Part shown: piece after piece, positions 8,190 through 16,486 of the stretch
Layout of the letters: each line of letters begins with the position of its first letter
How positions within the stretch are numbered: position 1 is the first letter of the stretch
Source of the DNA: Clostridiales bacterium
GTDB taxonomy: Bacteria > Bacillota > Clostridia > Christensenellales > Aristaeellaceae
Direction: 5' to 3'
Assembly: GCA_004556985.1 (NCBI GenBank)
Contig: SFFC01000046.1
Location: forward strand, 1-22,618
Length of the DNA: 22,618 nt
Notes under the pieces: generated by a model
Database searches by the model: none
What the model was told of the DNA's origin: nothing
The model's input: the letters and a program-made list of their open reading frames with translations, nothing else
Translations under genes and position numbers: made by a program

Positions 8190-8210
8190 GCGCCGGTTTT
8201 GTGGTATAAT
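8182..8210 (+). promoter_or_regulatory. Extended -10 promoter for yerC-pcrA-ligA
   Basis: A perfect TATAAT at 8205-8210 is preceded by TGG, giving an extended -10. The position 17 nt upstream is only TTTTTT, part of the terminator tail, so the extended -10 probably carries recognition. The start of transcription would fall about 20-25 nt before the yerC ATG. Confidence 0.7.
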
Positions 8211-8239
8211 GGCCAGACAAAGAGGCTCGGAGGTGGCGT

Positions 8240-8566
8240 ATGCCGAACGGGATCATGCAGGATGAGCAGGTCAGGGCGCTGGTGCAGGCCATGCTTCTGC
8301 TTTCGGATGAAGACGAAGCGCTTCGCTTTTTTGAGGATATCTTTACGATTCATGAGCTGCAGGCCGTGGCGCAGCGCCTGGCCGTTGCGCGTCTGCTGCG
8401 CAGAAAGGTAACCTATCAGGAGATCGCCGAAAAGACCGGCGCGAGCACGGCGACCATCAGCCGCGTCAACCGCTGCCTCTCCTACGGGGCCGGCGGCTAT
8501 CAGTCGATCCTGAGCAAGGCGGACAGAGACGAACCGGGCGACGAAGGACAAGAGGACAAGCGATGA
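8240..8566 (+). CDS. yerC: YerC/YecD-family TrpR-like helix-turn-helix regulator
   Basis: A 108-residue all-helical protein of the TrpR-like YerC/YecD family. A helical N-terminal part (about 5-60, with FFEDIFTIHELQAVAQRLAV) is followed by a helix-turn-helix (about 58-82: VTYQEIAEKTGASTATISRV) and the family's RCLSYGAGGY (about 83-92). Family members are presumed DNA-binding regulators; the effector and target sites are not known to me. GGAGG at 8229-8233 is 6 nt upstream of the ATG. The gene overlaps pcrA through ATGA, and yerC also lies near pcrA-ligA in Bacillus, so the linkage is conserved. Possible autoregulation of this operon is inference only. Confidence 0.88.
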   Translation: MPNGIMQDEQVRALVQAMLLLSDEDEALRFFEDIFTIHELQAVAQRLAVARLLRRKVTYQEIAEKTGASTATISRVNRCLSYGAGGYQSILSKADRDEPGDEGQEDKR

Positions 8567-10959
8567 ATCTGAACGACCTGAACAGGGAACAGCGGCTCGC
8601 AGCGGAAACGCTGGAAGGGCCGCTTTTGGTGCTTGCCGGGGCGGGCTCCGGCAAGACGCGTGCGCTGACCTACCGCGTCGCGAATCTGCTGGAGCATGGC
8701 GTGCCGCCGTGGGCAATCATGGCGATCACGTTCACCAACAAGGCGGCTGCAGAGATGCGCGAGCGCATCGAAAAGCTCTCCGGCGAATCGGCGGCGGACG
8801 TCTGGGTTTCCACCTTCCACGCGGGCTGCGCGAGAATTCTGCGCAGGGACATTGAGAAACTGGGGTATACGCGCTCGTTTACCATTTACGACGACGACGA
8901 CCAGACCTCCGCGCTCAAGGAGATCCTCAAGCGGCTGAACATCGACGAAAAATTCCTGCCGCCGCGCGAGATCAAGGCGAAGATTTCGGACGCGAAGAAC
9001 AAGCTGCTTGGGCCGCAGGAATGGTTCGCAAGTAGCGACCGGGATTACCGCTGCCAGATGGTGCAGGAAATTTACAGCGCCTACGAGGAAAAGCTGAAGA
9101 GCTCCAACGCGCTTGATTTTGACGACCTGATCGTCAAGACGCTCGAGCTCTTTACGATGCATCCGCCCGTGCTGGAGGCCTATCAGCGCAAGTTCCGCTA
9201 TATCCATGTCGACGAGTATCAGGACACGAACTATGCGCAGTATATGCTCGTGCGCCTGCTTGCGCAGCAGAGCCGAAACCTCTGCGTCGTTGGCGACGAC
9301 GATCAGTCGATTTACGGCTGGCGCGGCGCGGATATCCGCAATATTCTCGACTTTGAGAAGGATTTTCCGGACGCGACGGTCATCAAGCTTGAGCAGAATT
9401 ATCGCTCAAGCGCCAACATCCTCGACGCGGCCAACCAAGTGATCGCGCGCAACGAAAACCGAAAGGACAAGGCGCTCTGGACGCAGGAGGGGCCCGGCGA
9501 GCCGATCCGGCTCTACCGCGCGGGCGACGAGCGCGAGGAGGCGGCCTGGGTCTGCCAGCAGATCCGCGACCTCGGCCTGCGGGGGGAGGATGCTTCCCGC
9601 TTCGCCGTGCTCTACCGCACGAACGCGCAGTCCCGCGTCATTGAAGAGGCGTTTGTTCAGTCCGGCATCAAATACAGAATGTACGGCGGCCTGCGGTTTT
9701 ACGACCGCAAGGAGGTCAAGGACATCCTCGCCTATCTGCGCGTCATGCTCAACCCGGCGGACGACGTGTCTGTTCGGCGGATCATCAACGTGCCCAAGCG
9801 CGCAATCGGCGACACGACCGTTGCAGAGCTTGCGCGCGTCGCAGCGCAGGAGGGCATCCCGCTGATGACGGTCTGCATGGATGTGCCGCAGACGCTGGCC
9901 AGCCGCGCGCAGAAGAGCGTCGCGAAGTTCGGCGAGCTGATGATGAATCTGACGATGATGACCGCGGAAATGAAGCTGACCGAGCTGGTGCAGTACGTCA
10001 TCGACACCGTGGGACTCGAGAGCCAGTATGCAAAGGAGGACAGCGACGAGGCGCGCTCGCGCGTGGAGAACATCCGCGAGTTCGTCGGCGCCGTGCAGGA
10101 ATTCGAGGAGAAGGCCGAGAGCGCGACGCTGGCTGATTACCTCGAAAACGTCGCGCTGGTCTCCGATCTGGACGCGATGACCGAGGACGGCGGCGCGGTG
10201 ACGATGATGACGCTGCACAGCGCCAAGGGCCTCGAATTCCCCAATGTGTTCATGGTCGGCATGGAGGAAAACCTCTTCCCGTCGATGCGCAGCCGCGACG
10301 ATCCCGCGCGCATGGAGGAGGAGCGCCGTCTTTGCTACGTCGGCATTACGCGTGCCAGGGAGCGGCTCTTCCTGTCGCATGCCTCGCGCCGCATGCTCTA
10401 CAACCAGATGCAGTTCAACGACCGCTCCCGCTTCATCGACGACATCCCCGGGCGCGTGCTGGAGGATGTCTCCGAGCAGCCCTTCGGCGCAGCGCGGGGG
10501 GGCGCCGGCCGCGCGGACGGCTGGCAGAGCGGCGGCTGGCGTCAGCCGGCCTGGAGCAAGGGCAGCTCGTTTGCCAGGCCCTCCACGCCGGATGCCTGGA
10601 CGCCGAAGGCCTCCAAAGCACAGGTGCCGGGCGGGCAGCGGCAGAGCTTTTCGAGCTGGAACCAGAGCGGCGCGGCGGGCGCCGGGCGCAGTGAGCGCAT
10701 CGGCGGGCGGACAGTCGCGGGCGTTCAGCTCGGCATGGACGCGCCGAAGGTCGTCTCTTCCGCCGCGAGGGAGGCAGTCAGGCCGGCGCTCTTTGCGGCG
10801 GGCGACCATGTGATGCACAAAAAGTTTGGCCGGGGCGCTGTCATCCGCGTGACGGGCAGCGGTGCCGATTCCCGGATCATGATCAGGTTTGACGACACGC
10901 GCGTCGGCGTCAAGGAATTTGCGCTGAGCATCGCGCCGATCATCAAGGTGGAGGAATGA
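8563..10959 (+). CDS. pcrA: ATP-dependent DNA helicase PcrA/UvrD (superfamily 1A, 3'-5')
   Basis: Unwinds DNA during nucleotide excision repair and replication restart and can strip RecA or displace RNA polymerase. The 798-residue protein shows the SF1 motifs in order: Q motif LNREQRLAAE (about 6-15), Walker A AGAGSGKT (25-32), motif Ia ITFTNKAAAEMR (about 55-66), motif II VDEYQDTN (216-223), motif III VVGDDDQSIYGWRGAD (about 244-259), motif IV with LEQNYRSS, motif V MMTLHSAKGLEFPNVF and motif VI YVGITRARERLFL. After the helicase core comes a Gly/Ser/Gln-rich linker (about 640-735) and a Tudor-like C-terminal domain (about 743-798, DHVMHKKFGRGAVIRV), which in PcrA contacts RNA polymerase. The length is slightly above the usual 720-750 because of the linker. 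The gene overlaps yerC and ligA by ATGA at both ends. Confidence 0.96.
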   Translation: MNLNDLNREQRLAAETLEGPLLVLAGAGSGKTRALTYRVANLLEHGVPPWAIMAITFTNKAAAEMRERIEKLSGESAADVWVSTFHAGCARILRRDIEKLGYTRSFTIYDDDDQTSALKEILKRLNIDEKFLPPREIKAKISDAKNKLLGPQEWFASSDRDYRCQMVQEIYSAYEEKLKSSNALDFDDLIVKTLELFTMHPPVLEAYQRKFRYIHVDEYQDTNYAQYMLVRLLAQQSRNLCVVGDDDQSIYGWRGADIRNILDFEKDFPDATVIKLEQNYRSSANILDAANQVIARNENRKDKALWTQEGPGEPIRLYRAGDEREEAAWVCQQIRDLGLRGEDASRFAVLYRTNAQSRVIEEAFVQSGIKYRMYGGLRFYDRKEVKDILAYLRVMLNPADDVSVRRIINVPKRAIGDTTVAELARVAAQEGIPLMTVCMDVPQTLASRAQKSVAKFGELMMNLTMMTAEMKLTELVQYVIDTVGLESQYAKEDSDEARSRVENIREFVGAVQEFEEKAESATLADYLENVALVSDLDAMTEDGGAVTMMTLHSAKGLEFPNVFMVGMEENLFPSMRSRDDPARMEEERRLCYVGITRARERLFLSHASRRMLYNQMQFNDRSRFIDDIPGRVLEDVSEQPFGAARGGAGRADGWQSGGWRQPAWSKGSSFARPSTPDAWTPKASKAQVPGGQRQSFSSWNQSGAAGAGRSERIGGRTVAGVQLGMDAPKVVSSAAREAVRPALFAAGDHVMHKKFGRGAVIRVTGSGADSRIMIRFDDTRVGVKEFALSIAPIIKVEE

Positions 10960-12971
10960 GCGTGGAAAAACGCGAACGGATGCGTGAGCTGATTGACCGG
11001 CTGAATGAGACATCCAGGCAGTATTACGACCTCAACGAGCCGACGATCTCCGACGACGCGTGGGACGCGATGTACGCCGAGCTGCGCGCCCTGGAGGCGG
11101 AGACGGGCGAGCGCCTGCCGGATTCCCCGACGCGGCGCGTCGGCGGAGAGGTCATGGAGGGCTTCGAGCAGCACCGGCACATCGCCAGGCTATGGAGCAT
11201 GGACAAGGCGCAGAGCGAGGGAGAGATTCTCGCCTGGGCGCAGCGCTGCGAAAAGCTGACGGCGGAGGCCGGAGGCCTGCCGAAAAACACATACTGCGTC
11301 GAGTACAAGCTCGACGGGCTGACGCTCAACTTGACCTATGACGGCGGTCAGCTCGTGCAGGCGGCCACGCGCGGCGACGGCGTGGTCGGCGAGGCCATCC
11401 TGCCCCAGGCGATGACGATTGCGAGCGTTCCCCTGACGATCCCCTTCAAGGGGCGCATGGAGGTGCAGGGCGAATGCATCATGCGCCTAAGCGAGCTGGC
11501 GCGCTTCAACCGCACGGCGGCGGAGCCGCTCAAAAACGCGCGAAATGCGGCGGCGGGCGCGCTGCGCAACCTCGATCCGAAGGTCACGGCGAGCCGCCGT
11601 CTCGACGCGTTGTTTTATCAGATCGGTTATATCGAGGGCAGGAGCTTTGCGACGCAGGGCGAGATGCTCGGCTTCCTGCGTGAAAACGGCATCCGGGTCA
11701 GCCCCTTTGCCGCAGAGGCGGCGACGATTGAGGAGGCGATGGCGCTCGTTCGCCGCATCCAGGAGGAGCGGGAATCGCTCGATTTCTTGATCGACGGCGC
11801 GACGATCAAGCTGACGGACATGCGCACGCGCGAGGTGCTTGGTTATACGGACAAATTCCCGCGCTGGTCCATCGCCTTCAAATTCCCGGCGCAGGAGACG
11901 GTTACCCGGCTGCTCGACGTCACCTGGGAGCTGGGGCGCACTGGCAAGCTCACGCCGCTGGCGCATCTGGAGCCCGTCGACATCTGCGGCGTGACCGTCA
12001 AGCGCGCGACGCTCAACAACTACGGCGACATCTGCCGCAAGCGCGTGCGCATTGGCAGCGAGGTCTGGGTGCGCCGCAGCAATGACGTGATCCCGGAAAT
12101 CATGGGCGTCGTCTATGAGGGCGAGGGGGAGCCGCCGGAGACGGATATCCTGCCGCCTGCGGTTTGTCCTGCCTGCGGCGGACCTCTGACCGAGCGCGGC
12201 GCGCACATCTTCTGCCTGAACCGCAAGACCTGCAGGCCGCAGGCCATCGCGAGGATGGCGCATTTCGCCTCGCGCCAGGGCATGGATATCGAGGCATTCA
12301 GCGAGAAGACGGCCGAGCTCTTCTATGATCAGCTCGGCGTGCGCTCCGCCGCGGACCTGTATCACCTGGAGAAGACGGAGATGGTCGTGCTCAAGGGCTT
12401 TGGCGAAAAGAAGGCGGACAAGCTGCTCTCGGAGCTTGACAAGAGCAGGCACTGCGAGCTTGACGCATTCCTCTTCGCCATCGGCATCCCGAATATCGGC
12501 AAGAAGACGGCGCGCGATCTAATGGAGCATTTTGGTTCACTGGAGGCGCTGATGGGCGCAACGCAGGAGGAACTCGTCGCATTGGAGGACGTCGGGGAGA
12601 TCGTCGCCAGCTCGATTACCGAGTTTTTCGCCTTCGGAGAAAACCGGGACTTTGTGCAGGCTCTGCTCGATGCGGGCGTGCAGCCCAGAGTCAGCCAGCG
12701 GGAGGACGCGGGCACGCTCTTTGCCGGCATGACCTTCGTGCTGACCGGCACGCTGCCCACGCTGACGCGCGCGCAGGCCGAGGAGATCATCCTGCAAAAC
12801 GGCGGAAAGACCGCCGGCAGCGTCTCCAAAAAGACGAGCGTCGTGCTCGCCGGGGAGAGCGCCGGAAGCAAGCTGCAAAAGGCGCAGACACTGGGGGTGC
12901 GGATCATGGAGGAGGAAGAGTTCCTTTCCTTGGTGAAAAGCGCACAAAACAAGGCGCAGGCAGACGCCTGA
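10956..12971 (+). CDS. ligA: NAD-dependent DNA ligase LigA
   Basis: Seals nicks using NAD+, finishing lagging-strand synthesis and excision repair. The 671-residue protein has the family's full architecture: N-terminal Ia domain with PTISDDAWDAMYAELRALE (about 29-47) and SPTRRVGG (57-64); adenylation domain with YKLDG, where Lys118 becomes AMP-linked; an OB fold (DVTWELGRTGKLTPLAHLEPV, about 320-340); a Cys4 zinc site (Cys404, Cys407, Cys420, Cys426); helix-hairpin-helix repeats (about 450-575); and a BRCT domain (about 590-665, FVLTGTLPTLTRAQAEE). The usual SLDNAF motif reads SMDKAQ (81-86), a divergent form I associate with clostridial ligases. ATG 10956 overlaps the pcrA stop, with GTGGAGGA immediately before it. 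Confidence 0.95.
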   Translation: MSVEKRERMRELIDRLNETSRQYYDLNEPTISDDAWDAMYAELRALEAETGERLPDSPTRRVGGEVMEGFEQHRHIARLWSMDKAQSEGEILAWAQRCEKLTAEAGGLPKNTYCVEYKLDGLTLNLTYDGGQLVQAATRGDGVVGEAILPQAMTIASVPLTIPFKGRMEVQGECIMRLSELARFNRTAAEPLKNARNAAAGALRNLDPKVTASRRLDALFYQIGYIEGRSFATQGEMLGFLRENGIRVSPFAAEAATIEEAMALVRRIQEERESLDFLIDGATIKLTDMRTREVLGYTDKFPRWSIAFKFPAQETVTRLLDVTWELGRTGKLTPLAHLEPVDICGVTVKRATLNNYGDICRKRVRIGSEVWVRRSNDVIPEIMGVVYEGEGEPPETDILPPAVCPACGGPLTERGAHIFCLNRKTCRPQAIARMAHFASRQGMDIEAFSEKTAELFYDQLGVRSAADLYHLEKTEMVVLKGFGEKKADKLLSELDKSRHCELDAFLFAIGIPNIGKKTARDLMEHFGSLEALMGATQEELVALEDVGEIVASSITEFFAFGENRDFVQALLDAGVQPRVSQREDAGTLFAGMTFVLTGTLPTLTRAQAEEIILQNGGKTAGSVSKKTSVVLAGESAGSKLQKAQTLGVRIMEEEEFLSLVKSAQNKAQADA

Positions 12972-12984
12972 CTCGGAGATTTTC

Positions 12985-13017
12985 CCACGGGGGATTTCCT
13001 TTTGAAAGGCCCCGTGG
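12985..13017 (+). other. Hairpin between ligA and yicC, abutting the promoter
   Basis: CCACGGGG (12985-12992) pairs with CCCCGTGG (13010-13017), and an inner CCTTT/AAAGG (12998-13002/13005-13009) extends the stem beyond a GATTT bulge. The 3' arm ends exactly where the yicC -10 begins. There is no following T run, so it is not a standard terminator. It could attenuate ligA read-through or act as an operator. Confidence 0.6.
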
Positions 13018-13023
13018 TATAAT
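12995..13023 (+). promoter_or_regulatory. Extended -10 promoter for yicC-remA-gmk-rpoZ-coaBC
   Basis: TATAAT at 13018-13023 preceded by TGG gives an extended -10, the same GTGGTATAATG string as the yerC promoter. The -35 zone 17 nt upstream is TTTCCT, a weak match. The predicted transcript starts about 25 nt before the yicC GTG. Confidence 0.68.
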
Positions 13024-13053
13024 GTCTTCCAAACCTGCAAAGGAGGAATCCCC

Positions 13054-13926
<873 letters not shown>

Positions 13927-13947
13927 CGCAGGAAGCGGAGGCAGAAC

Positions 13948-14223
13948 GTGGAAATCAAACTCATCAATGTCGGCTACGGCAACTTCATTTCGTCCGGTCG
14001 CATCATCGCGATCATCGGCCCGGATTCCGCGCCGGTCAAGCGCATCATTCAGGAGGCCAAGGAGGAGCGTCGCCTGATCGACGCCACCTACGGCCGCCGC
14101 ACGCGCGCCGTGATCATCTCGGATAGCGACCATGTGATTCTCTCGGCGGTTCAGCCGGAGACGATCGCCCATCGGTTTGACATCAAGGACAACACGACGA
14201 TTGTGGAGGAGGAAGAACCGTAA
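13948..14223 (+). CDS. remA: RemA-like DNA-binding regulator (DUF370)
   Basis: A 91-residue protein matching the RemA/DUF370 family. The N-terminal INVGYGNFISSGRIIAIIGP (about 6-25) and SAPVKRIIQEAKE (about 27-39) are the family's hallmarks, followed by DATYGRRTRAVIISDSDHVILSAVQPETIAHRF. RemA in Bacillus activates biofilm matrix and osmoprotection genes as a ring-shaped DNA-binding oligomer; the targets here are unknown. The start is GTG at 13948, supported by GGAGG at 13937-13941 with 6-nt spacing. The acidic C-terminal codons (VEEEEP) themselves encode the GGAGGAGG ribosome-binding site of gmk, and the stop overlaps the gmk ATG (TAATG). Confidence 0.93.
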   Translation: MEIKLINVGYGNFISSGRIIAIIGPDSAPVKRIIQEAKEERRLIDATYGRRTRAVIISDSDHVILSAVQPETIAHRFDIKDNTTIVEEEEP

Positions 14224-14795
14224 TGGGCAAGAGGGGTGTGCTGATCGTCTTTTCCGGCCCGTCCGGCGTGGGCAAGGGGACGCTCAAAAAGCGGCTGCTT
14301 GAGGAATTCGAGGGCCAGATTGTCGACTCGGTCTCCGTGACGACGAGGGAGCCGCGGGAGGGCGAGCTAGATGGCCGCGAATACTTTTTCATCAGCAGGC
14401 AGGAATTTGAGCGTCGCGTCGAGAATAATGACTTTCTGGAGCATGCCGAGTTTTCGGGCAACTGCTACGGAACGCCGAGAGAGAACGTCGTGAATCTGCT
14501 CAGCCAGGGTATTGACGTCGTGCTGGAAATCGACGTGCAGGGTGCGCGCCAGGTCAGGAAACAGATGCCCGACTGTGTGAGCATCTTCATCCTGCCGCCC
14601 AGCTTTGAGGAGCTGGAGCATCGTTTGCGCGAAAGGCATACCGAGACCGAGGAGAAGGTTCTCGCCAGGCTGGAAACGGCGAAGCGGGAGATCCCCTGTG
14701 CTGGCGAATACGATTATCAGATTGTCAACAATGATCTTGACGCGGCCTATGACCGGCTGCGCAGCGTGTACATGCAGGCTGCGCACAGGACCTGA
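14223..14795 (+). CDS. gmk: Guanylate kinase
   Basis: Phosphorylates GMP to GDP with ATP, an essential cytoplasmic step in guanine nucleotide supply that also affects (p)ppGpp levels in Firmicutes. The 190-residue protein has the P-loop GPSGVGKGT (12-20), the GMP-binding region SVTTREPREGELDGREYFF (about 38-56), LEHAEFSGNCYGTP (about 73-86), the EIDVQGA motif (about 101-107) and the lid with RHTETEEKVLARL (about 139-151). Length and motif order are normal for the family. It overlaps remA by one base and precedes rpoZ by 27 nt, the usual Firmicutes order. Confidence 0.96.
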   Translation: MGKRGVLIVFSGPSGVGKGTLKKRLLEEFEGQIVDSVSVTTREPREGELDGREYFFISRQEFERRVENNDFLEHAEFSGNCYGTPRENVVNLLSQGIDVVLEIDVQGARQVRKQMPDCVSIFILPPSFEELEHRLRERHTETEEKVLARLETAKREIPCAGEYDYQIVNNDLDAAYDRLRSVYMQAAHRT

Positions 14796-14822
14796 GGCGC
14801 GAGAGAAAGAGGAGGAAACGCT

Positions 14823-15044
14823 ATGTCCATGACCGATCCCACGATCCTTCAGCTTCTTGAAAAGGCAGACTGCCGCTATACGCTGGTCGTCGAGGTTTCC
14901 AAGCGCGCGCGCCAGCTGGTCGACGGTATCCCGCCCCTCATCGACGCCAAGGACAAGGAGAACATGCCCGTCTCCATCGCGATTGACGAGGTCAACCGCG
15001 GCCTGATCGCTTATGAGCGCGCGCCGGAAGCCGATGCCCGATAA
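14823..15044 (+). CDS. rpoZ: DNA-directed RNA polymerase omega subunit
   Basis: A 73-residue protein of the omega family, which stabilises the beta' subunit in RNA polymerase. It has the family pattern DPTILQLLEKADCRYTLVVE (about 5-24), VSKRARQLVDG (25-35) and SIAIDEVNRGLIAYE (about 51-65). AGAGGAGG at 14807-14814 lies 8 nt before ATG 14823. Its last 11 bases overlap the start of coaBC. The gmk-rpoZ-coaBC order supports the call strongly, since omega alone is short and weakly conserved. Confidence 0.92.
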   Translation: MSMTDPTILQLLEKADCRYTLVVEVSKRARQLVDGIPPLIDAKDKENMPVSIAIDEVNRGLIAYERAPEADAR

Positions 15045-16287
15045 AACAGCAAAAAAATGCGTTGTCCTCGGTGTAACCGGGGGCATCGCTGCATATAAGG
15101 CCTGCGAAATCCTTCGTCTGCTGCAAAAGCGGGGCATGGACGTCTTTGTGGTGATGACGAAAAACGCGACGCGCTTTGTCGCGCCGTTGACCTTTGAGAC
15201 GCTGAGCGGTCATCCCGTTGCGGTCGATACGTTCGAGCGCCCCGCGACCTGGGAGGTCGAGCACATTGCGCTGGCCAAGCGGGCAGACCTCTTTCTGATC
15301 GCGCCCGCGACGGCCAATATTATCGCCAAGATGGCTTGCGGTATTGCGGACGACATGCTCTCCACGACCGTGCTGGCCACGCGCGCGCCCGTGATGATTG
15401 CTCCGGCGATGAACACGGGCATGTGGGAGAATCCCGCGACGCAGGACAACCTTCGCACGCTCATGGCGCGCGGCGTGCAGGTGGTCGCGCCCGCGAGCGG
15501 GCATCTGGCCTGCGGGGACAGCGGCGCCGGCAAGCTTGAGGACGTCGCCCTGATCGCGCAGCGCGCCGCAGAGGCGCTTGAAGGCTTCGGGAAGCGGGAT
15601 ATGGAGGGGCTGCGCGTGATGGTGACGGCTGGCCCGACGCGCGAGCCGCTCGACCCCGTGCGCTACATCTCCAACCGATCCTCCGGTAAGATGGGCTATG
15701 CCATCGCGCGCGCGGCAGCAAAGCGCGGCGCGCAGGTGACGCTGCTCAGCGGTCCCGTGGCGCTGCAGAAACCGGAAGGTGTCGATCTCGTTCCGATTCT
15801 GACGACGCAGGAGCTGCTTGAGCGCGCAGGCGAGCGAATCGACGCGCAGGATGTGCTCATTCAGGCGGCGGCCCCAGCGGATTATCGCGCGAAGGAGATC
15901 GCCCCGCAGAAGATCAAGAAGCAGGGCGGCGCAGGCATGACGCTTGAGCTGGTTGAAAACCCAGATGTCGCTGCGGCGCTCGGCGCAAGAAAGCAGCGAC
16001 ATCAGGTTTTTGTCGGCTTTGCGGCGGAGACGAATGACGTTCAAGCGCACGCGAGGGACAAGCTCGCGCGCAAAAACCTCGACATGATCGTCGCCAACGA
16101 CGTAACGAAACCGGGCGCGGGCTTTGACGTCGATACCAATATCGTGACGCTGATGACCCGGGAGAGCAGCCTCGCGCTCGAGCTCATGAGCAAGGATGAG
16201 GTCGCGCAGCGGATTCTCGACCGTGTGCTCGAGCTGCGCAGGACGTGCACAGGGACTCATTCTATCCCGGGAAAAAACGACCCATAA
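15034..16287 (+). CDS. coaBC: Bifunctional phosphopantothenoylcysteine decarboxylase / phosphopantothenate-cysteine ligase
   Basis: Carries out two successive coenzyme A steps: coupling of 4'-phosphopantothenate to cysteine (CoaB) and FMN-dependent decarboxylation to 4'-phosphopantetheine (CoaC). The 417-residue protein has the CoaC half first: VTGGIAAYK (14-22), catalytic His77 in EHIALAKRAD, PATANIIAKMACGIADD, PAMNTGMWENP with the PAMN motif at 124-127, and SGHLACGDSGAGKLED with Cys160. The CoaB half (about 192-400) has VTAGPTREPLDPVRYISNRS and AAPADYRAKEIAPQKIKK. The usual AAVADY reads AAPADY, a minor change. I prefer ATG 15034 (GGAAG 4 nt upstream; matches family N-termini) over ATG 15013, which has no ribosome-binding site. 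It overlaps rpoZ by 11 bp. No priA follows. Confidence 0.94.
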   Translation: MPDKTAKKCVVLGVTGGIAAYKACEILRLLQKRGMDVFVVMTKNATRFVAPLTFETLSGHPVAVDTFERPATWEVEHIALAKRADLFLIAPATANIIAKMACGIADDMLSTTVLATRAPVMIAPAMNTGMWENPATQDNLRTLMARGVQVVAPASGHLACGDSGAGKLEDVALIAQRAAEALEGFGKRDMEGLRVMVTAGPTREPLDPVRYISNRSSGKMGYAIARAAAKRGAQVTLLSGPVALQKPEGVDLVPILTTQELLERAGERIDAQDVLIQAAAPADYRAKEIAPQKIKKQGGAGMTLELVENPDVAAALGARKQRHQVFVGFAAETNDVQAHARDKLARKNLDMIVANDVTKPGAGFDVDTNIVTLMTRESSLALELMSKDEVAQRILDRVLELRRTCTGTHSIPGKNDP

Positions 16288-16305
16288 GCGCAAAAGCGAA
16301 GAAGA

Positions 16306-16411
16306 GGTTTGAGCAGCAGCCCAACGTTCCACGTAAGCAGAGCATGTAAAAGCAAGAATCGCAGCGGAGCCGAAGGCGACTATTGCGATTCCGTCAATGC
16401 AGCTTGAAACC
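16306..16411. other. Structured intergenic segment of unknown nature
   Basis: Between coaBC and the terminator lie two nested inverted repeats. The outer arms are GGTTT (16306-16310) and AAACC (16407-16411), with AGC/GCT just inside. The inner hairpin is GAATCGCA (16356-16363) with TGCGATTC (16384-16391), which can stack a small GCC-GAA-GGC loop. No open frame of any length explains it. It may be a structured 3' UTR, a small RNA or a remnant of a repeat element; I do not recognise it. Confidence 0.4.
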
Positions 16412-16443
16412 GGACCAAATTGAAAGCAGGATTAGAGCAATAT

Positions 16444-16469
16444 AAAAAGCAGGCAAAAACCTGCTTTTT
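16444..16469. terminator. Bidirectional intrinsic terminator between coaBC and recX
   Basis: AAAAAGCAGG (16444-16453) and CCTGCTTTTT (16460-16469) form a perfect 10-bp stem around a 6-nt loop. The A/T ends give a T tail in both directions, so the hairpin can end the plus-strand coaBC operon and the minus-strand recX operon. Confidence 0.92.
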
Positions 16470-16486
16470 GTTTATCTCGGAGCGGC

